In this document: in pieces, positions 53,543 to 61,712 of the stretch
Layout of the letters: every line of letters begins with the position of its first letter
Position numbering within the stretch: the first letter of the stretch is position 1
NCBI RefSeq assembly: GCF_020544465.1
Contig: NZ_CP066126.1
Span: 2,728,001-2,792,000 of the forward strand
Origin: Chromobacterium rhizoryzae
Lineage (GTDB): Bacteria > Pseudomonadota > Gammaproteobacteria > Burkholderiales > Chromobacteriaceae
Direction: 5' to 3'
Length of the DNA: 64,000 bases
Program-made: the position numbers and the translations under genes
Notes under the pieces: generated by a model
What the model saw: the letters and a program-made list of their open reading frames with translations, nothing else
Told to the model about the DNA's origin: nothing
The model's database searches: none

Positions 53543-54880
53543 ATGTCCATCGCAACCCTGGTATTGACCGCGCTGGGCTCGGTCGCTCTGTTGTTGTTGC
53601 TGGTGATGAAGGCGCGCCTGCACGCCTTCATCGCGCTGATGCTGGTCTCGATCGGCGCCGGCGTGGCCTCCGGCATGCCGGTGGAGAAAATCGCCGACAC
53701 CATGCAAAAAGGCATGGCCGGCACGCTGGGCTTCCTCGCCGTGGTGGTGGCGCTGGGCGCCATGTTCGGCAAGATCCTGCACGAAACCGGCGCGCTCGAT
53801 CAGATCGCCGACCGGCTGCTGAGCCGCTTCGGCGAACGGCGCGCGCATTACGCGCTGGGCGTGGCCGGCCTGGTCTGCGCGTTGCCGCTGTTCTTCGACG
53901 TCGCCATCGTGCTGTTGATCGGCGTGGTGTTCGCGGTGGCGCGCCGCACCGGCGGCAATGTGGTCAAGCTGGCGGTGCCGCTGTTCGCCGGCGTGGCCGC
54001 GGCGGCGGCCTTCCTCTTGCCCGGTCCCACGCCCATGCTGCTGGCTTCGCAGATGCAGGCCGACTTCGGCTGGATGATTCTGATCGGGCTGGCGGCGGCG
54101 ATTCCCGGCATGCTGCTGGCCGGACCGCTGTTCGGCAGCTTCATCAGCCGGCACGTCAGCCTGGCGCTGCCGGACGACATCAGCGAGCCGGCTCTGGACC
54201 GCAGCCGCATGCCCTCCTTCGCCTTCAGCCTGACCCTGGTGCTGTTCCCGCTGGTCATGGTGGCCTGCAAGACCCTGGGCAGCCATCTGGCCGCGCCGGG
54301 CTCGGCCGTCTACCACTGGCTGCAGTTCATCGGCCACCCGTTCAGCGCCATCCTGGCCGCCTGCCTGATCGCCATCTACGGCCTGGCGATCCGCCGCGGC
54401 ATGGACGCGGAACAGGTCATGCGCGTCTGCAACGCCGCGCTGCAACCGGCCGGCATCATCCTATTGGTGACCGGCGCCGGCGGCGTGTTCAAGCAGGTGC
54501 TGGTGGATTCGGGCGTGGGGCCGGCGCTGGGCAACGCGCTGATCGGCGCCGGCCTGCCCATCGCCGTCGCCTGCTTCGCGCTGGCGGCCGCGGTCAGGGT
54601 CATACAGGGCTCGGCCACCGTCGCCTGCCTGACCACGGTGGGCCTGGTGCTGCCGGCCATCGAAACCATGGGCTTGTCCGGCGCGCAGCTGGCGGCGCTG
54701 TCCATCTGCATCGCCGGCGGCTCCATCGTGCTCAGCCACGTCAACGACTCCGGCTTCTGGCTGTTCGGCAAATTCACCGGCGCCGACGAGGCTCAGACGC
54801 TGAAAACCTGGTCGCTGATGGAGACCATACTGGGCACGACCGGCGCGCTGGTCGGCATGGCGGCCTTCGCCATGCTGTGA
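53543..54880 (+). CDS. gntT: GntP-family gluconate permease
   Basis: 445-residue secondary transporter with about 12-14 helices. Family features include VVVALGAMFGKILHETGALDQIA, the FFDVAIVLLIGVVFA segment, and the conserved VRVIQGSATVACLTTVG and SHVNDSGFWLFGKF motifs near the C-terminus. It imports gluconate by proton symport. It begins one base after the gntK stop, with AGGAG inside gntK, so the two are translationally coupled. Confidence 0.95.
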   Translation: MSIATLVLTALGSVALLLLLVMKARLHAFIALMLVSIGAGVASGMPVEKIADTMQKGMAGTLGFLAVVVALGAMFGKILHETGALDQIADRLLSRFGERRAHYALGVAGLVCALPLFFDVAIVLLIGVVFAVARRTGGNVVKLAVPLFAGVAAAAAFLLPGPTPMLLASQMQADFGWMILIGLAAAIPGMLLAGPLFGSFISRHVSLALPDDISEPALDRSRMPSFAFSLTLVLFPLVMVACKTLGSHLAAPGSAVYHWLQFIGHPFSAILAACLIAIYGLAIRRGMDAEQVMRVCNAALQPAGIILLVTGAGGVFKQVLVDSGVGPALGNALIGAGLPIAVACFALAAAVRVIQGSATVACLTTVGLVLPAIETMGLSGAQLAALSICIAGGSIVLSHVNDSGFWLFGKFTGADEAQTLKTWSLMETILGTTGALVGMAAFAML

Positions 54881-54955
54881 CGCGCGGCATGCGCCTTGGC
54901 AAGCATGGCCGCCGGGTACGATACTCACTGAAACACGCTTGAGTAGCCCACCGCC

Positions 54956-55861
54956 ATGACGGACCCCCTCTGCACCACCCTGCTTGCCTTGCTGGACGAC
55001 AGCGCGGTCCTGATCGCGCTGTTCGACCCGCAAGACATGCTGCGCTACGCCAACACCGCCTTTCGCCAAAGCTTCTTCCTGTCCCAAGAGGAACACCTGA
55101 GTTGGGCGGAACTCATGCGACGAAACTACCGGCAGAAGCAAGGCTCGCGGATAGAAACCGACGATATCGAAGCCTGGCTGCGCTCCGCCTGTTCGCGCCG
55201 CGGCAAACTGCCTTACCGCGCTTTCGAGGCCGATCTATGCGACGGCCGCTGGATGTGGATGACGGAAACCATGAGCGCGGACGGCTGGATGCTGTGCCAG
55301 GCCAGCGACATCACCGAACTGCGCGCCGACAAGCGCGAACTGCGCCAGGCCCGCGACGTGGCCGTGCGCGCCGCCCAGACCGACCCGATGACCGGCATCA
55401 GCAACCGCACCCATCTGATGCAGTTATTGCAACTGCTGTTGCAGCAGCGGCTTCAACACGCGGCGCCGGCCTGTCTCGCCATTCTCGATCTCGACCACTT
55501 CAAGCGCATCAACGACCTGGAGGGCCATCCGGCCGGCGACCACGTCATCTGCGGCTTCGTCCAGACCGCGCGCGCTCAGCTGCGGCAAAGAGACGGCTTC
55601 GGCCGCTTGGGCGGCGAGGAATTCATGCTGCTGCTGCCGCAAACCTCGCTGCTGGAGGCCGAGCAATGCTGTGAACGGATTCTCGCCGCCGCGCGGCTGG
55701 ACCGCCCCCTGGCGGCCAAGCCCGAGCTGGGCTACACCTGCTCGATCGGGCTGACCGAGCTGCGGCCCGACGACGACATCGCCAGCTGCTACGCGCGCGC
55801 CGACGAAGCGCTGTACCACGCCAAGGGCAGCGGGCGGGATTGCGTGAGCAGCGTGCGTTAA
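54956..55861 (+). CDS. PAS-GGDEF diguanylate cyclase
   Basis: 301 residues. An N-terminal PAS-like sensor (about residues 10-120, with LIALFDPQDMLRYANTAFRQSF) and a short coiled-coil lead to a GGDEF domain (about 135-300). The active-site motif is GGEEF at 219-223, and an RxxD inhibitory site (RQRD) sits five residues before it, so c-di-GMP synthesis with product inhibition is expected. No membrane helices. It is a single gene, convergent with the DAHP-synthase-like gene. Confidence 0.92.
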   Translation: MTDPLCTTLLALLDDSAVLIALFDPQDMLRYANTAFRQSFFLSQEEHLSWAELMRRNYRQKQGSRIETDDIEAWLRSACSRRGKLPYRAFEADLCDGRWMWMTETMSADGWMLCQASDITELRADKRELRQARDVAVRAAQTDPMTGISNRTHLMQLLQLLLQQRLQHAAPACLAILDLDHFKRINDLEGHPAGDHVICGFVQTARAQLRQRDGFGRLGGEEFMLLLPQTSLLEAEQCCERILAAARLDRPLAAKPELGYTCSIGLTELRPDDDIASCYARADEALYHAKGSGRDCVSSVR

Positions 55862-55868
55862 AACCGGC

Positions 55869-56714
55869 TCAGTCGGCCGCGGCCAACAGCTCGGACGCTT
55901 GCCAGCGCTGGAATCGCCGCTGCGCCGCCGCCACGCTGGACGCGGTCAGCGTCAGGCCGCCGCAAGCCGGCGCCCAGTCTTCCGCGCGCTCCGGCGCGTC
56001 GTCGAAGGCCAGCAAATGCGGCGCGCCGCCGGCCGCCATGCCCGCGCCCAGCAACACCGCGCCGTCCGGATTGCCGGCGCTTTCCACCAGGCCCACCCGC
56101 CCCTCGTTCAGCAGCATCGGGAAGCGATGGCTGGCCGCCACCGCCTGGCGCGCGTCGCGAGCGATCTGCAGCTTGTCCGCGTCGCCGGGCTCCAGCAATA
56201 CCGGGCATGGCAGCGCCGAAGCCAGCTCCCGATGAATCTGACTCTCGATCACGGTGGGCGGCAGCAACACCGCGCTGACCAGATCGCTCAGATACGCCAT
56301 CTCATTGGGCTGAATCAAGACATGCGCCAAGGGAACGCCCGCGACCAGGCATTGCAGATAAACCTTTCTTTGCTCCAACAGCGCTTGTCGTCCGCGCCCC
56401 GTCGTCGCGACGGCAAGCGGCTGGGCCAACACGCTCCAGCCCGCCTCCCGCGACAGCCAGGCGCTCAGCTGTTCAGCCTGCTCCAGCAAGGCCGGCAGCG
56501 GCAAACGCAGCAACAGCAGGCGGCGCGTCCCCGCTCCGGCTGTCGCGGCCTGAGTCAGGCGGCGGCCGCGCGCCACCGTCTCCCGCGCCCTGTCGTCCGC
56601 CATCGCGTCGGCCATCAGTTCCCGCGGCGAGGGCAAGCGCAGCAAGCCCATCGGCTCCGCCGCCTGCGCACTATCGGGAACACCGTCCATGCTGTCGCTG
56701 CCTTCAAAATACAT
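55869..56714 (-). CDS. Degenerate DAHP-synthase (AroG-class) paralogue, probably iron-regulated
   Basis: 281 residues, clearly related to type I-alpha DAHP synthases: LPSPRELM, TVARGRRL, YLSDLVSAV and especially ESQIHRELAS (residues 157-166) line up with AroG. The catalytic parts are missing: no GPCSIHD (metal Cys), no FEKPRT (Arg/Lys), no DxSHxN segment, and the protein is about 70 residues short. It is therefore likely inactive as an aldolase. A Fur-like site lies upstream and it diverges from entC, so a role in directing chorismate to dihydroxybenzoate, or binding an aromatic ligand, is possible but unproven. Start at 56714 has GGAGA upstream. Confidence 0.7.
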   Translation of the reverse strand: MYFEGSDSMDGVPDSAQAAEPMGLLRLPSPRELMADAMADDRARETVARGRRLTQAATAGAGTRRLLLLRLPLPALLEQAEQLSAWLSREAGWSVLAQPLAVATTGRGRQALLEQRKVYLQCLVAGVPLAHVLIQPNEMAYLSDLVSAVLLPPTVIESQIHRELASALPCPVLLEPGDADKLQIARDARQAVAASHRFPMLLNEGRVGLVESAGNPDGAVLLGAGMAAGGAPHLLAFDDAPERAEDWAPACGGLTLTASSVAAAQRRFQRWQASELLAAAD

Positions 56715-56777
56715 TGTCGTTCTCCATCCTGCGCCTGCCATGCAAGCGGTTCAATTGGCGGCTACGATATTTTTATT

Positions 56778-56796
56778 GAGAATGATTGTCAATTGC
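56778..56796. promoter_or_regulatory. Fur-like box upstream of the DAHP-synthase-like gene
   Basis: GAGAATGATTGTCAATTGC matches the Fur consensus at about 13 of 19 positions, 64 bp upstream of the gene start. It overlaps an ATTGA...TCAAT inverted repeat. Confidence 0.65.
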
Positions 56797-57012
56797 GTTT
56801 TTACCAAAATTAGTCCAATCCCTCGGCATGAGACACCGCCTCCCGCCCTTGCTCAGCATGCCAAAAAGTAGCTGAGAACGGCCTCTGGCGCGCCTTTGAG
56901 ATGACGTCAACATGACGCGGCGCCGCCAAATCCGGACCTGCGCCTCCACGAAGTCCTAGAGCAAAAATGTGGAATCAATATCATCTGTACGCAATATCAC
57001 CGTATTGCAATG

Positions 57013-57031
57013 GATAACGATTATCATTTAT
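57013..57031. promoter_or_regulatory. Fur box upstream of entC
   Basis: GATAACGATTATCATTTAT matches the 19-bp Fur consensus at about 14 positions and lies 61 bp upstream of the entC start, consistent with iron repression of the entCEBA operon. Confidence 0.8.
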
Positions 57032-57091
57032 ATTCGCCCTCGACGCTCAGACGAGCCATCCCCCACCTACCCAGTGGACTCAGGAATAGCG

Positions 57092-58276
57092 ATGAACCAA
57101 ACCTCACTCGACCCAGCCTATAGCGGCGAACACAATCTGTTGGCCGCCTACCAGGCCGATTCCGCCTTCTTCTTCGCCTCGCCATGCCACACCCTGCTGG
57201 CCGAAGGCATCCAGCAAGTGATCACCGACACCGATCCCAGCGCCGCCATCGCCGCCGCGCTGGCCGCCCAGCCGGACCCGGCTCAGGCCGTGGTCGTCGG
57301 CGCCATCCCCTTCATGCCGGAACAACAGCCGTGGTTGTTCGTGCCGCAACAAGTGCGCCGCGCCGACGCGCTGAGTCAGGATCAGCGCAGCGCCCTGCGC
57401 CAGCCCTTGCAAGCCGATTGCCAATTGACGCCGCAGCCGGCGCCGGCCGCTTACTGCCAGGGCGTCAGCGATGCGCTGGCCCGCATCGGCAGCGGCGCGC
57501 TGGACAAGGTGGTGCTGTCGCGCACCTTAGAGCTTTCCGCCAAGCAGGCCATAGACCAGCGTCAATTGCTGCTCAATCTGGCCAGCCAGAACCAGCACGG
57601 CTACACCTTCGCCGTGCAGCTGAGCGAAGACGGCGCGCCGCGCCGCGCGCTGATGGGCGCCAGCCCGGAACTGCTGCTGGCCCGCTACGGCCGGCAAGTG
57701 ATCACCAATCCGCTGGCCGGCTCCGCCGCGCGCAGCCCGGACCCGGCGGAAGACCGCCGCCGCGCCGACGCGCTGCTGGAGTCCGGCAAGGACTTGTTCG
57801 AGCACAAGCTGGTGATCGACGCCGTGGTCGAGGCGCTGGCGCCGTACTGCCGCGATCTGCAAGTGCCGGCCGGCCCGTCCCTGGTCTCCACCGCCACCAT
57901 GTGGCATCTGTCCACCCGCATCAGCGGCGAGCTGATCGATCCGGCGGTGGGTTCCTTCGAACTGGCGCGCGCGCTGCACCCCACCCCGGCGGTGTGCGGT
58001 TTCCCGGCCGACCCGGCGCGCAGCCTGATCCGCGAGATCGAACCCTTCGACCGCGGCTTCTTCACCGGCATGGTGGGCTGGTGCGACGGCAAGGGAGACG
58101 GCGAATGGGCGGTCACCATCCGCTGCGCCGAAATCGCCGAACGCACGCTGCGCCTGTTCGCCGGCGCCGGCATCGTCACCGGCTCGCTGCCGGAAAGCGA
58201 ATTGGCCGAAACCGCGGCCAAATTCCGCACCATGCTGCGCGCAATGGGCCTGGCCGACCTGGCGGAGGCGGCATGA
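57092..58276 (+). CDS. entC: Isochorismate synthase
   Basis: 394-residue chorismate-utilising enzyme that makes isochorismate, the first step to 2,3-dihydroxybenzoate. Motifs: KVVLSRTLEL (general-base Lys), NPLAGSAARS, KDLFEHKLVIDAVVEAL, STATMWHLSTRISG, HPTPAVCGFP, and the C-terminal FAGAGIVTGSLPESELAETAAKFRTML. Start at 57092 (MNQTSLD) follows AGGAA. Its stop overlaps the entE start (ATGA). In C. violaceum I recall the equivalent genes being called cbaCEBA. Confidence 0.95.
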   Translation: MNQTSLDPAYSGEHNLLAAYQADSAFFFASPCHTLLAEGIQQVITDTDPSAAIAAALAAQPDPAQAVVVGAIPFMPEQQPWLFVPQQVRRADALSQDQRSALRQPLQADCQLTPQPAPAAYCQGVSDALARIGSGALDKVVLSRTLELSAKQAIDQRQLLLNLASQNQHGYTFAVQLSEDGAPRRALMGASPELLLARYGRQVITNPLAGSAARSPDPAEDRRRADALLESGKDLFEHKLVIDAVVEALAPYCRDLQVPAGPSLVSTATMWHLSTRISGELIDPAVGSFELARALHPTPAVCGFPADPARSLIREIEPFDRGFFTGMVGWCDGKGDGEWAVTIRCAEIAERTLRLFAGAGIVTGSLPESELAETAAKFRTMLRAMGLADLAEAA

Positions 58277-59919
58277 GCGAGCAACAACTGGACTGGACGC
58301 CGTGGCCTGAAGATTTCGCCCGCCGCTACCGCGAGGCCGGTTATTGGCAAGGCCAAACCCTGTTTTCCATGCTGGCGGCCCAGGCCGAGCAACAGCCGGA
58401 AAAACTGGCGCTGGTGGCCGGCAAGCAGCGGCTGAACTACCGCGAGCTCAAGCTCTACGCCGAGCGCCTGGCCGCCGGTCTGTACGCCCGCGGCCTGCGT
58501 CCCGGCCAGCGTGCCGTGGTGCAGCTGCCCAATTGCGCCGAATTCTTCATCGTCGCCTTCGCGCTGTTCCGCCTCGGCATGCTGCCGGTGTTCGCTTTGC
58601 CGGCGCACCGCCGCGCCGAAGTGTCCTACTTCTGCCAGCACACCGACGCCGCGGTCTATATCTGCGCCGATCAGCACGCCGGCTTCGACTACCGCGCGCT
58701 GGCGGCCGAGCTGCTGCCGCTGGCGCCCTCGCTGCAGCAGGTGATCGTCGCCGGCGACGCCGGCGACTACACCCCGCTCAACAGCCTCTACCTGATGGAC
58801 CAGCCCTTGCCGGCGGAGCCGGACCCCAGCGGCCTGGCCTTCTTCCAGCTCTCCGGCGGCAGCACCGGCGTGCCCAAGCTGATTCCGCGCACCCATGACG
58901 ACTATCTGTACAGCTTCGCCGCCAGCGCCGAGATCTGCGGCCTGAGCCGCGACAGCGTCTATCTGTGCGTGCTGCCAGCCGGCCACAACTTCCCGATGAG
59001 CTCGCCCGGCAGCTTCGGCGTCTTCCACGCCGGCGGCACCGTGGTGCTGGCTTCCGGCCCCAGCGTCGACGAATCCTTCGAGCTGATCGAGACCGAGGCC
59101 GTCACCATCGCCGCCCTGGTGCCGCCGCTGGTGCCGCTGTGGCTGGACGCCGCCGCCAAGCAGCCGGGCAAGCTCGCCAGCCTGCGCCTGCTGCAAGTGG
59201 GCGGCGCCAAGTTCGGCCCCGAGCTCGCCGCCCGCGTCGAGCCCGCGCTGGGCTGCAAACTGCAGCAGGTCTTCGGCATGGCCGAAGGCCTGGTCAACTA
59301 CACCCGGCTGGACGACGGCCCGGAGCAGGTGCTGAACACACAAGGCCGGCCGATCAGCGCCGACGACGAAGTGCGCATCGTCGACGACGAGGACCAGCCG
59401 GTGGCGCCGGGCGAAGTCGGCCACCTGCTGACGCGCGGCCCCTACACCATCCGCGGCTACTGGCGCGCCGCCGACCACAATCAGCGCGCCTTCACCGCCG
59501 ACGGCTTCTACCGCACCGGCGACCTGGTCAGCATGAACGCCGACGGCTATCTGACGGTGGAAGGCCGCGCCAAGGACCAGATCAACCGCGGCGGCGAGAA
59601 AATCTCCGCCGAGGAAGTGGAAAACCACCTGCTGGCCCACCCGCTGGTGCGCGACGTCGCCATCGTGGCGATGAGCGACCCCTATCTGGGCGAGCGCTCC
59701 TGCGCCTTCATCATCCCGCGCGAGCAACAGGCGATCCGCCTGCCCCAGGTGGCCGCCTTCCTGCGCGAGCGCGGCCTCGCCGCCTACAAGATTCCGGACC
59801 GGCTGGAGCTGGTCGACACCCTGCCGCAAACCAGCGTCGGCAAGGTCAGCAAGAAAACCCTGCGCCAGATGCTGGAACAGAAACTGGCCGCGCAGCCCAC
59901 CCAAAGGTCACAAGCATGA
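58273..59919 (+). CDS. entE: 2,3-dihydroxybenzoate-AMP ligase
   Basis: 548-residue adenylation enzyme. WPEDFARRYREAGYWQG at the N-terminus, P-loop SGGSTGVPKLIPRTHDDY, LPAGHNFPMSSPG (aryl-acid pocket), FGMAEGLVNYTRLDD, YRTGDL and RGGEKISAEEVENHL followed by the catalytic-Lys region SVGKVSKKTLR are all as in EntE/DhbE. It activates 2,3-DHB and loads it on the aryl-carrier domain of EntB. It overlaps entC and entB by 4 bp each. Confidence 0.96.
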   Translation: MSEQQLDWTPWPEDFARRYREAGYWQGQTLFSMLAAQAEQQPEKLALVAGKQRLNYRELKLYAERLAAGLYARGLRPGQRAVVQLPNCAEFFIVAFALFRLGMLPVFALPAHRRAEVSYFCQHTDAAVYICADQHAGFDYRALAAELLPLAPSLQQVIVAGDAGDYTPLNSLYLMDQPLPAEPDPSGLAFFQLSGGSTGVPKLIPRTHDDYLYSFAASAEICGLSRDSVYLCVLPAGHNFPMSSPGSFGVFHAGGTVVLASGPSVDESFELIETEAVTIAALVPPLVPLWLDAAAKQPGKLASLRLLQVGGAKFGPELAARVEPALGCKLQQVFGMAEGLVNYTRLDDGPEQVLNTQGRPISADDEVRIVDDEDQPVAPGEVGHLLTRGPYTIRGYWRAADHNQRAFTADGFYRTGDLVSMNADGYLTVEGRAKDQINRGGEKISAEEVENHLLAHPLVRDVAIVAMSDPYLGERSCAFIIPREQQAIRLPQVAAFLRERGLAAYKIPDRLELVDTLPQTSVGKVSKKTLRQMLEQKLAAQPTQRSQA

Positions 59920-60815
59920 GCATTCCCCGCATCGCCCCCTACGCCATCCCGTCGCAATTGCCGGACAACCGCGTCAACTGGACGGTGGCGCCGCAGCGCG
60001 CCGCGCTGCTGATCCACGACATGCAGGAATACTTCCTGGATTTCTATGACCGCGACGCCGAACCGGTGGCCACCGCGCTGCGCAATATCGCCGCCATCCG
60101 CGCACGCTGCCGCGAGCTGAACATCCCGGTGTTCTACACCGCCCAGCCGGCGGAACAGGCCGACAGCGACCGCGGCCTGCTCAACGATATGTGGGGCCCC
60201 GGCCTGCCGGCGCGCCCGGAACGCCACCCCATCGTGGCCAGCCTGAGCCCGGCCGCCGACGACACCGTGCTGACCAAGTGGCGCTACAGCGCCTTCCAGC
60301 GCTCGCCCTTCCTCAATCTGCTGCGCCAGCAAGGCCGCGACCAGCTGATCATCTGCGGCATCTACGCCCACATCGGCTGCATGAGCACCGCGCTGGACGC
60401 CTTCATGTACGACATCCAGCCCTTCTTCGTCGCCGACGGCCTGGCCGACTTCTCCGCCGACCGCCACGCGATGGCGCTGGAATACGTGGCCCAGCGCTGC
60501 GGCGTGACCCTGGACAGCCAGCGTCTGCTGGGCCAGCTGGGCCAGCTGGACCAGCAGGCCGCACCGGCCAGCGCCGCGCCCAGCGCGGAAGCGCTGCGCG
60601 CCGCCATCGCCGAACTGCTGCAACAGCCGGCCAGCGACATCGGCCTGGACGACAATCTGCTGGACTGGGGCCTGGACTCCATCCGCCTGATGAGCTTGCT
60701 GGAACAATGGCGCGCGCTGGGCGCGGAAATCGACTTCATCGAACTGGCGCAACAACCCACCGTCAACGCCTGGCAGGCGCTGCTGGCGCGCCAGCTGGAC
60801 GGGGCCGCCGCATGA
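59916..60815 (+). CDS. entB: Isochorismatase with C-terminal aryl carrier domain
   Basis: 299 residues. The isochorismatase half (1-215; HDMQEYFLDFYD, the KWRYSAFQRSPF segment with catalytic Lys, GIYAHIGCMSTALDAFM) makes 2,3-dihydro-2,3-DHB. After a Pro/Ala linker the carrier domain (about 225-295) has the phosphopantetheine Ser255 in WGLDSIRLM. It feeds DHB to siderophore NRPSs, which are not in this window. It overlaps entE and entA by 4 bp. Confidence 0.96.
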   Translation: MSIPRIAPYAIPSQLPDNRVNWTVAPQRAALLIHDMQEYFLDFYDRDAEPVATALRNIAAIRARCRELNIPVFYTAQPAEQADSDRGLLNDMWGPGLPARPERHPIVASLSPAADDTVLTKWRYSAFQRSPFLNLLRQQGRDQLIICGIYAHIGCMSTALDAFMYDIQPFFVADGLADFSADRHAMALEYVAQRCGVTLDSQRLLGQLGQLDQQAAPASAAPSAEALRAAIAELLQQPASDIGLDDNLLDWGLDSIRLMSLLEQWRALGAEIDFIELAQQPTVNAWQALLARQLDGAAA

Positions 60816-61606
60816 GCGCCAGCTACCCGGAATTCCACGGCCGGCTGGCCGTGGTCAGCGGCGCGGCCCAGGGCATAGGCGCGGCGCTGGCGCGCTCGCT
60901 GGCGGACCAGGGCTGCCGCGTGGCGGCGCTGGACCTGCGCGCCGACGGCCTGCAGCAACTAGCGCTGCATACGCCGGCCCACGCCGACGGCCGCATCATC
61001 CCGCTGCCGCTGGACATCCGCGACGGCGCGGCGGTGGAACAGGCGGTGGCCCGCATCGAAGACGAGATCGGCGCCATCGACATGCTGGCCAATGTCGCCG
61101 GCGTGCTGCGTCTGGGCACGGTGGAACAGCTCAGCGACGAGGACTGGCTGCAAAGTTTCGCCGTCAACACTCACGGCGTGTTCTTCCTCAGCCGCGCGGT
61201 GGCGCGGCGCATGCAGGCTCGCCGCCGGGGCGGCATCGTCACCGTGGGCTCCAACGCCGCCGAAGTGCCGCGCACCCAGATGGCGGCCTACGCCGCGTCC
61301 AAGGCCGCCACCACCCAGTTCAGCAAATGCCTGGGCCTGGAGCTGGCCGAGTTCGGCGTGCGTTGCAACATCGTGTCGCCCGGCTCCACCGACACCGCGA
61401 TGCAGCGCCAGTTGTGGAGCGACGACGCCATCCCGCCGGCCATTCTGCAAGGCTCGCTGGAGCAGTACCGCACCGGCATCCCGCTGCAACGCATCGCCGC
61501 GCCGCAGGACGTGGCCAATGCCGCGCTGTTCCTGCTGTCGGATCAGGCGCGTCACATCACGCTGCATAATCTGTACGTGGACGGCGGCGCGACGCTGGGG
61601 ATCTAA
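60812..61606 (+). CDS. entA: 2,3-dihydro-2,3-dihydroxybenzoate dehydrogenase
   Basis: 264-residue short-chain dehydrogenase. The NAD motif VVSGAAQGIGAALARSLA, LANVAGVLRLG, the catalytic YAASKAA and the NIVSPGSTDTAMQRQLW segment typical of EntA/DhbA are present. It completes 2,3-DHB synthesis. It is the last gene of the entCEBA operon, followed by a hairpin terminator; its stop codon opens a remnant of the dispersed repeat end. Confidence 0.96.
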   Translation: MSASYPEFHGRLAVVSGAAQGIGAALARSLADQGCRVAALDLRADGLQQLALHTPAHADGRIIPLPLDIRDGAAVEQAVARIEDEIGAIDMLANVAGVLRLGTVEQLSDEDWLQSFAVNTHGVFFLSRAVARRMQARRRGGIVTVGSNAAEVPRTQMAAYAASKAATTQFSKCLGLELAEFGVRCNIVSPGSTDTAMQRQLWSDDAIPPAILQGSLEQYRTGIPLQRIAAPQDVANAALFLLSDQARHITLHNLYVDGGATLGI

Positions 61607-61625
61607 GCACCTATTCACGATCCGC
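61604..61625. repeat. Remnant end of the GTTCA-type repeat after entA
   Basis: TAAGCACCTATTCACGATCC begins at the entA stop codon and matches the outer end of the copy at 43471 (TAAGAATTTGTTCACGATCG) at most positions. No core follows; a terminator starts nine bases later. Confidence 0.5.
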
Positions 61626-61633
61626 AAAGAAAA

Positions 61634-61660
61634 ACGGGCAAGACCAAAGGTCTTGCCCGT
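61634..61660. terminator. Terminator between entA and the BMP-type gene
   Basis: A 12-bp perfect stem ACGGGCAAGACC/GGTCTTGCCCGT with an AAA loop. On the minus strand it is followed by TTTCTTTG after a short T-run, making a good terminator for the convergent BMP gene; it can also act at the end of entCEBA. Confidence 0.88.
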
Positions 61661-61712
61661 TGTCACGTCGCCGCGCCAAGCGCGGCGCCAAGCGCGGCGC
61701 GGCTCCGGCGGA

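Larger units (their letters stand above)
56715..57091. other. 377-bp divergent iron-regulated promoter region
   Basis: Lies between the DAHP-synthase-like gene (minus) and entC (plus). It holds two Fur-like sites, one near each gene, within AT-rich DNA. No ORF with a credible start is visible. Confidence 0.7.

Noticed and set aside
57685..59904. 739-codon minus-strand frame opposite entC/entE
   Set aside because: Antisense shadow across two overlapping, well-identified genes.
61668..61700. Short tandem GCGCCAAGCGCGGC-type repeat
   Set aside because: Only two imperfect units in GC-rich DNA next to a terminator; likely chance.
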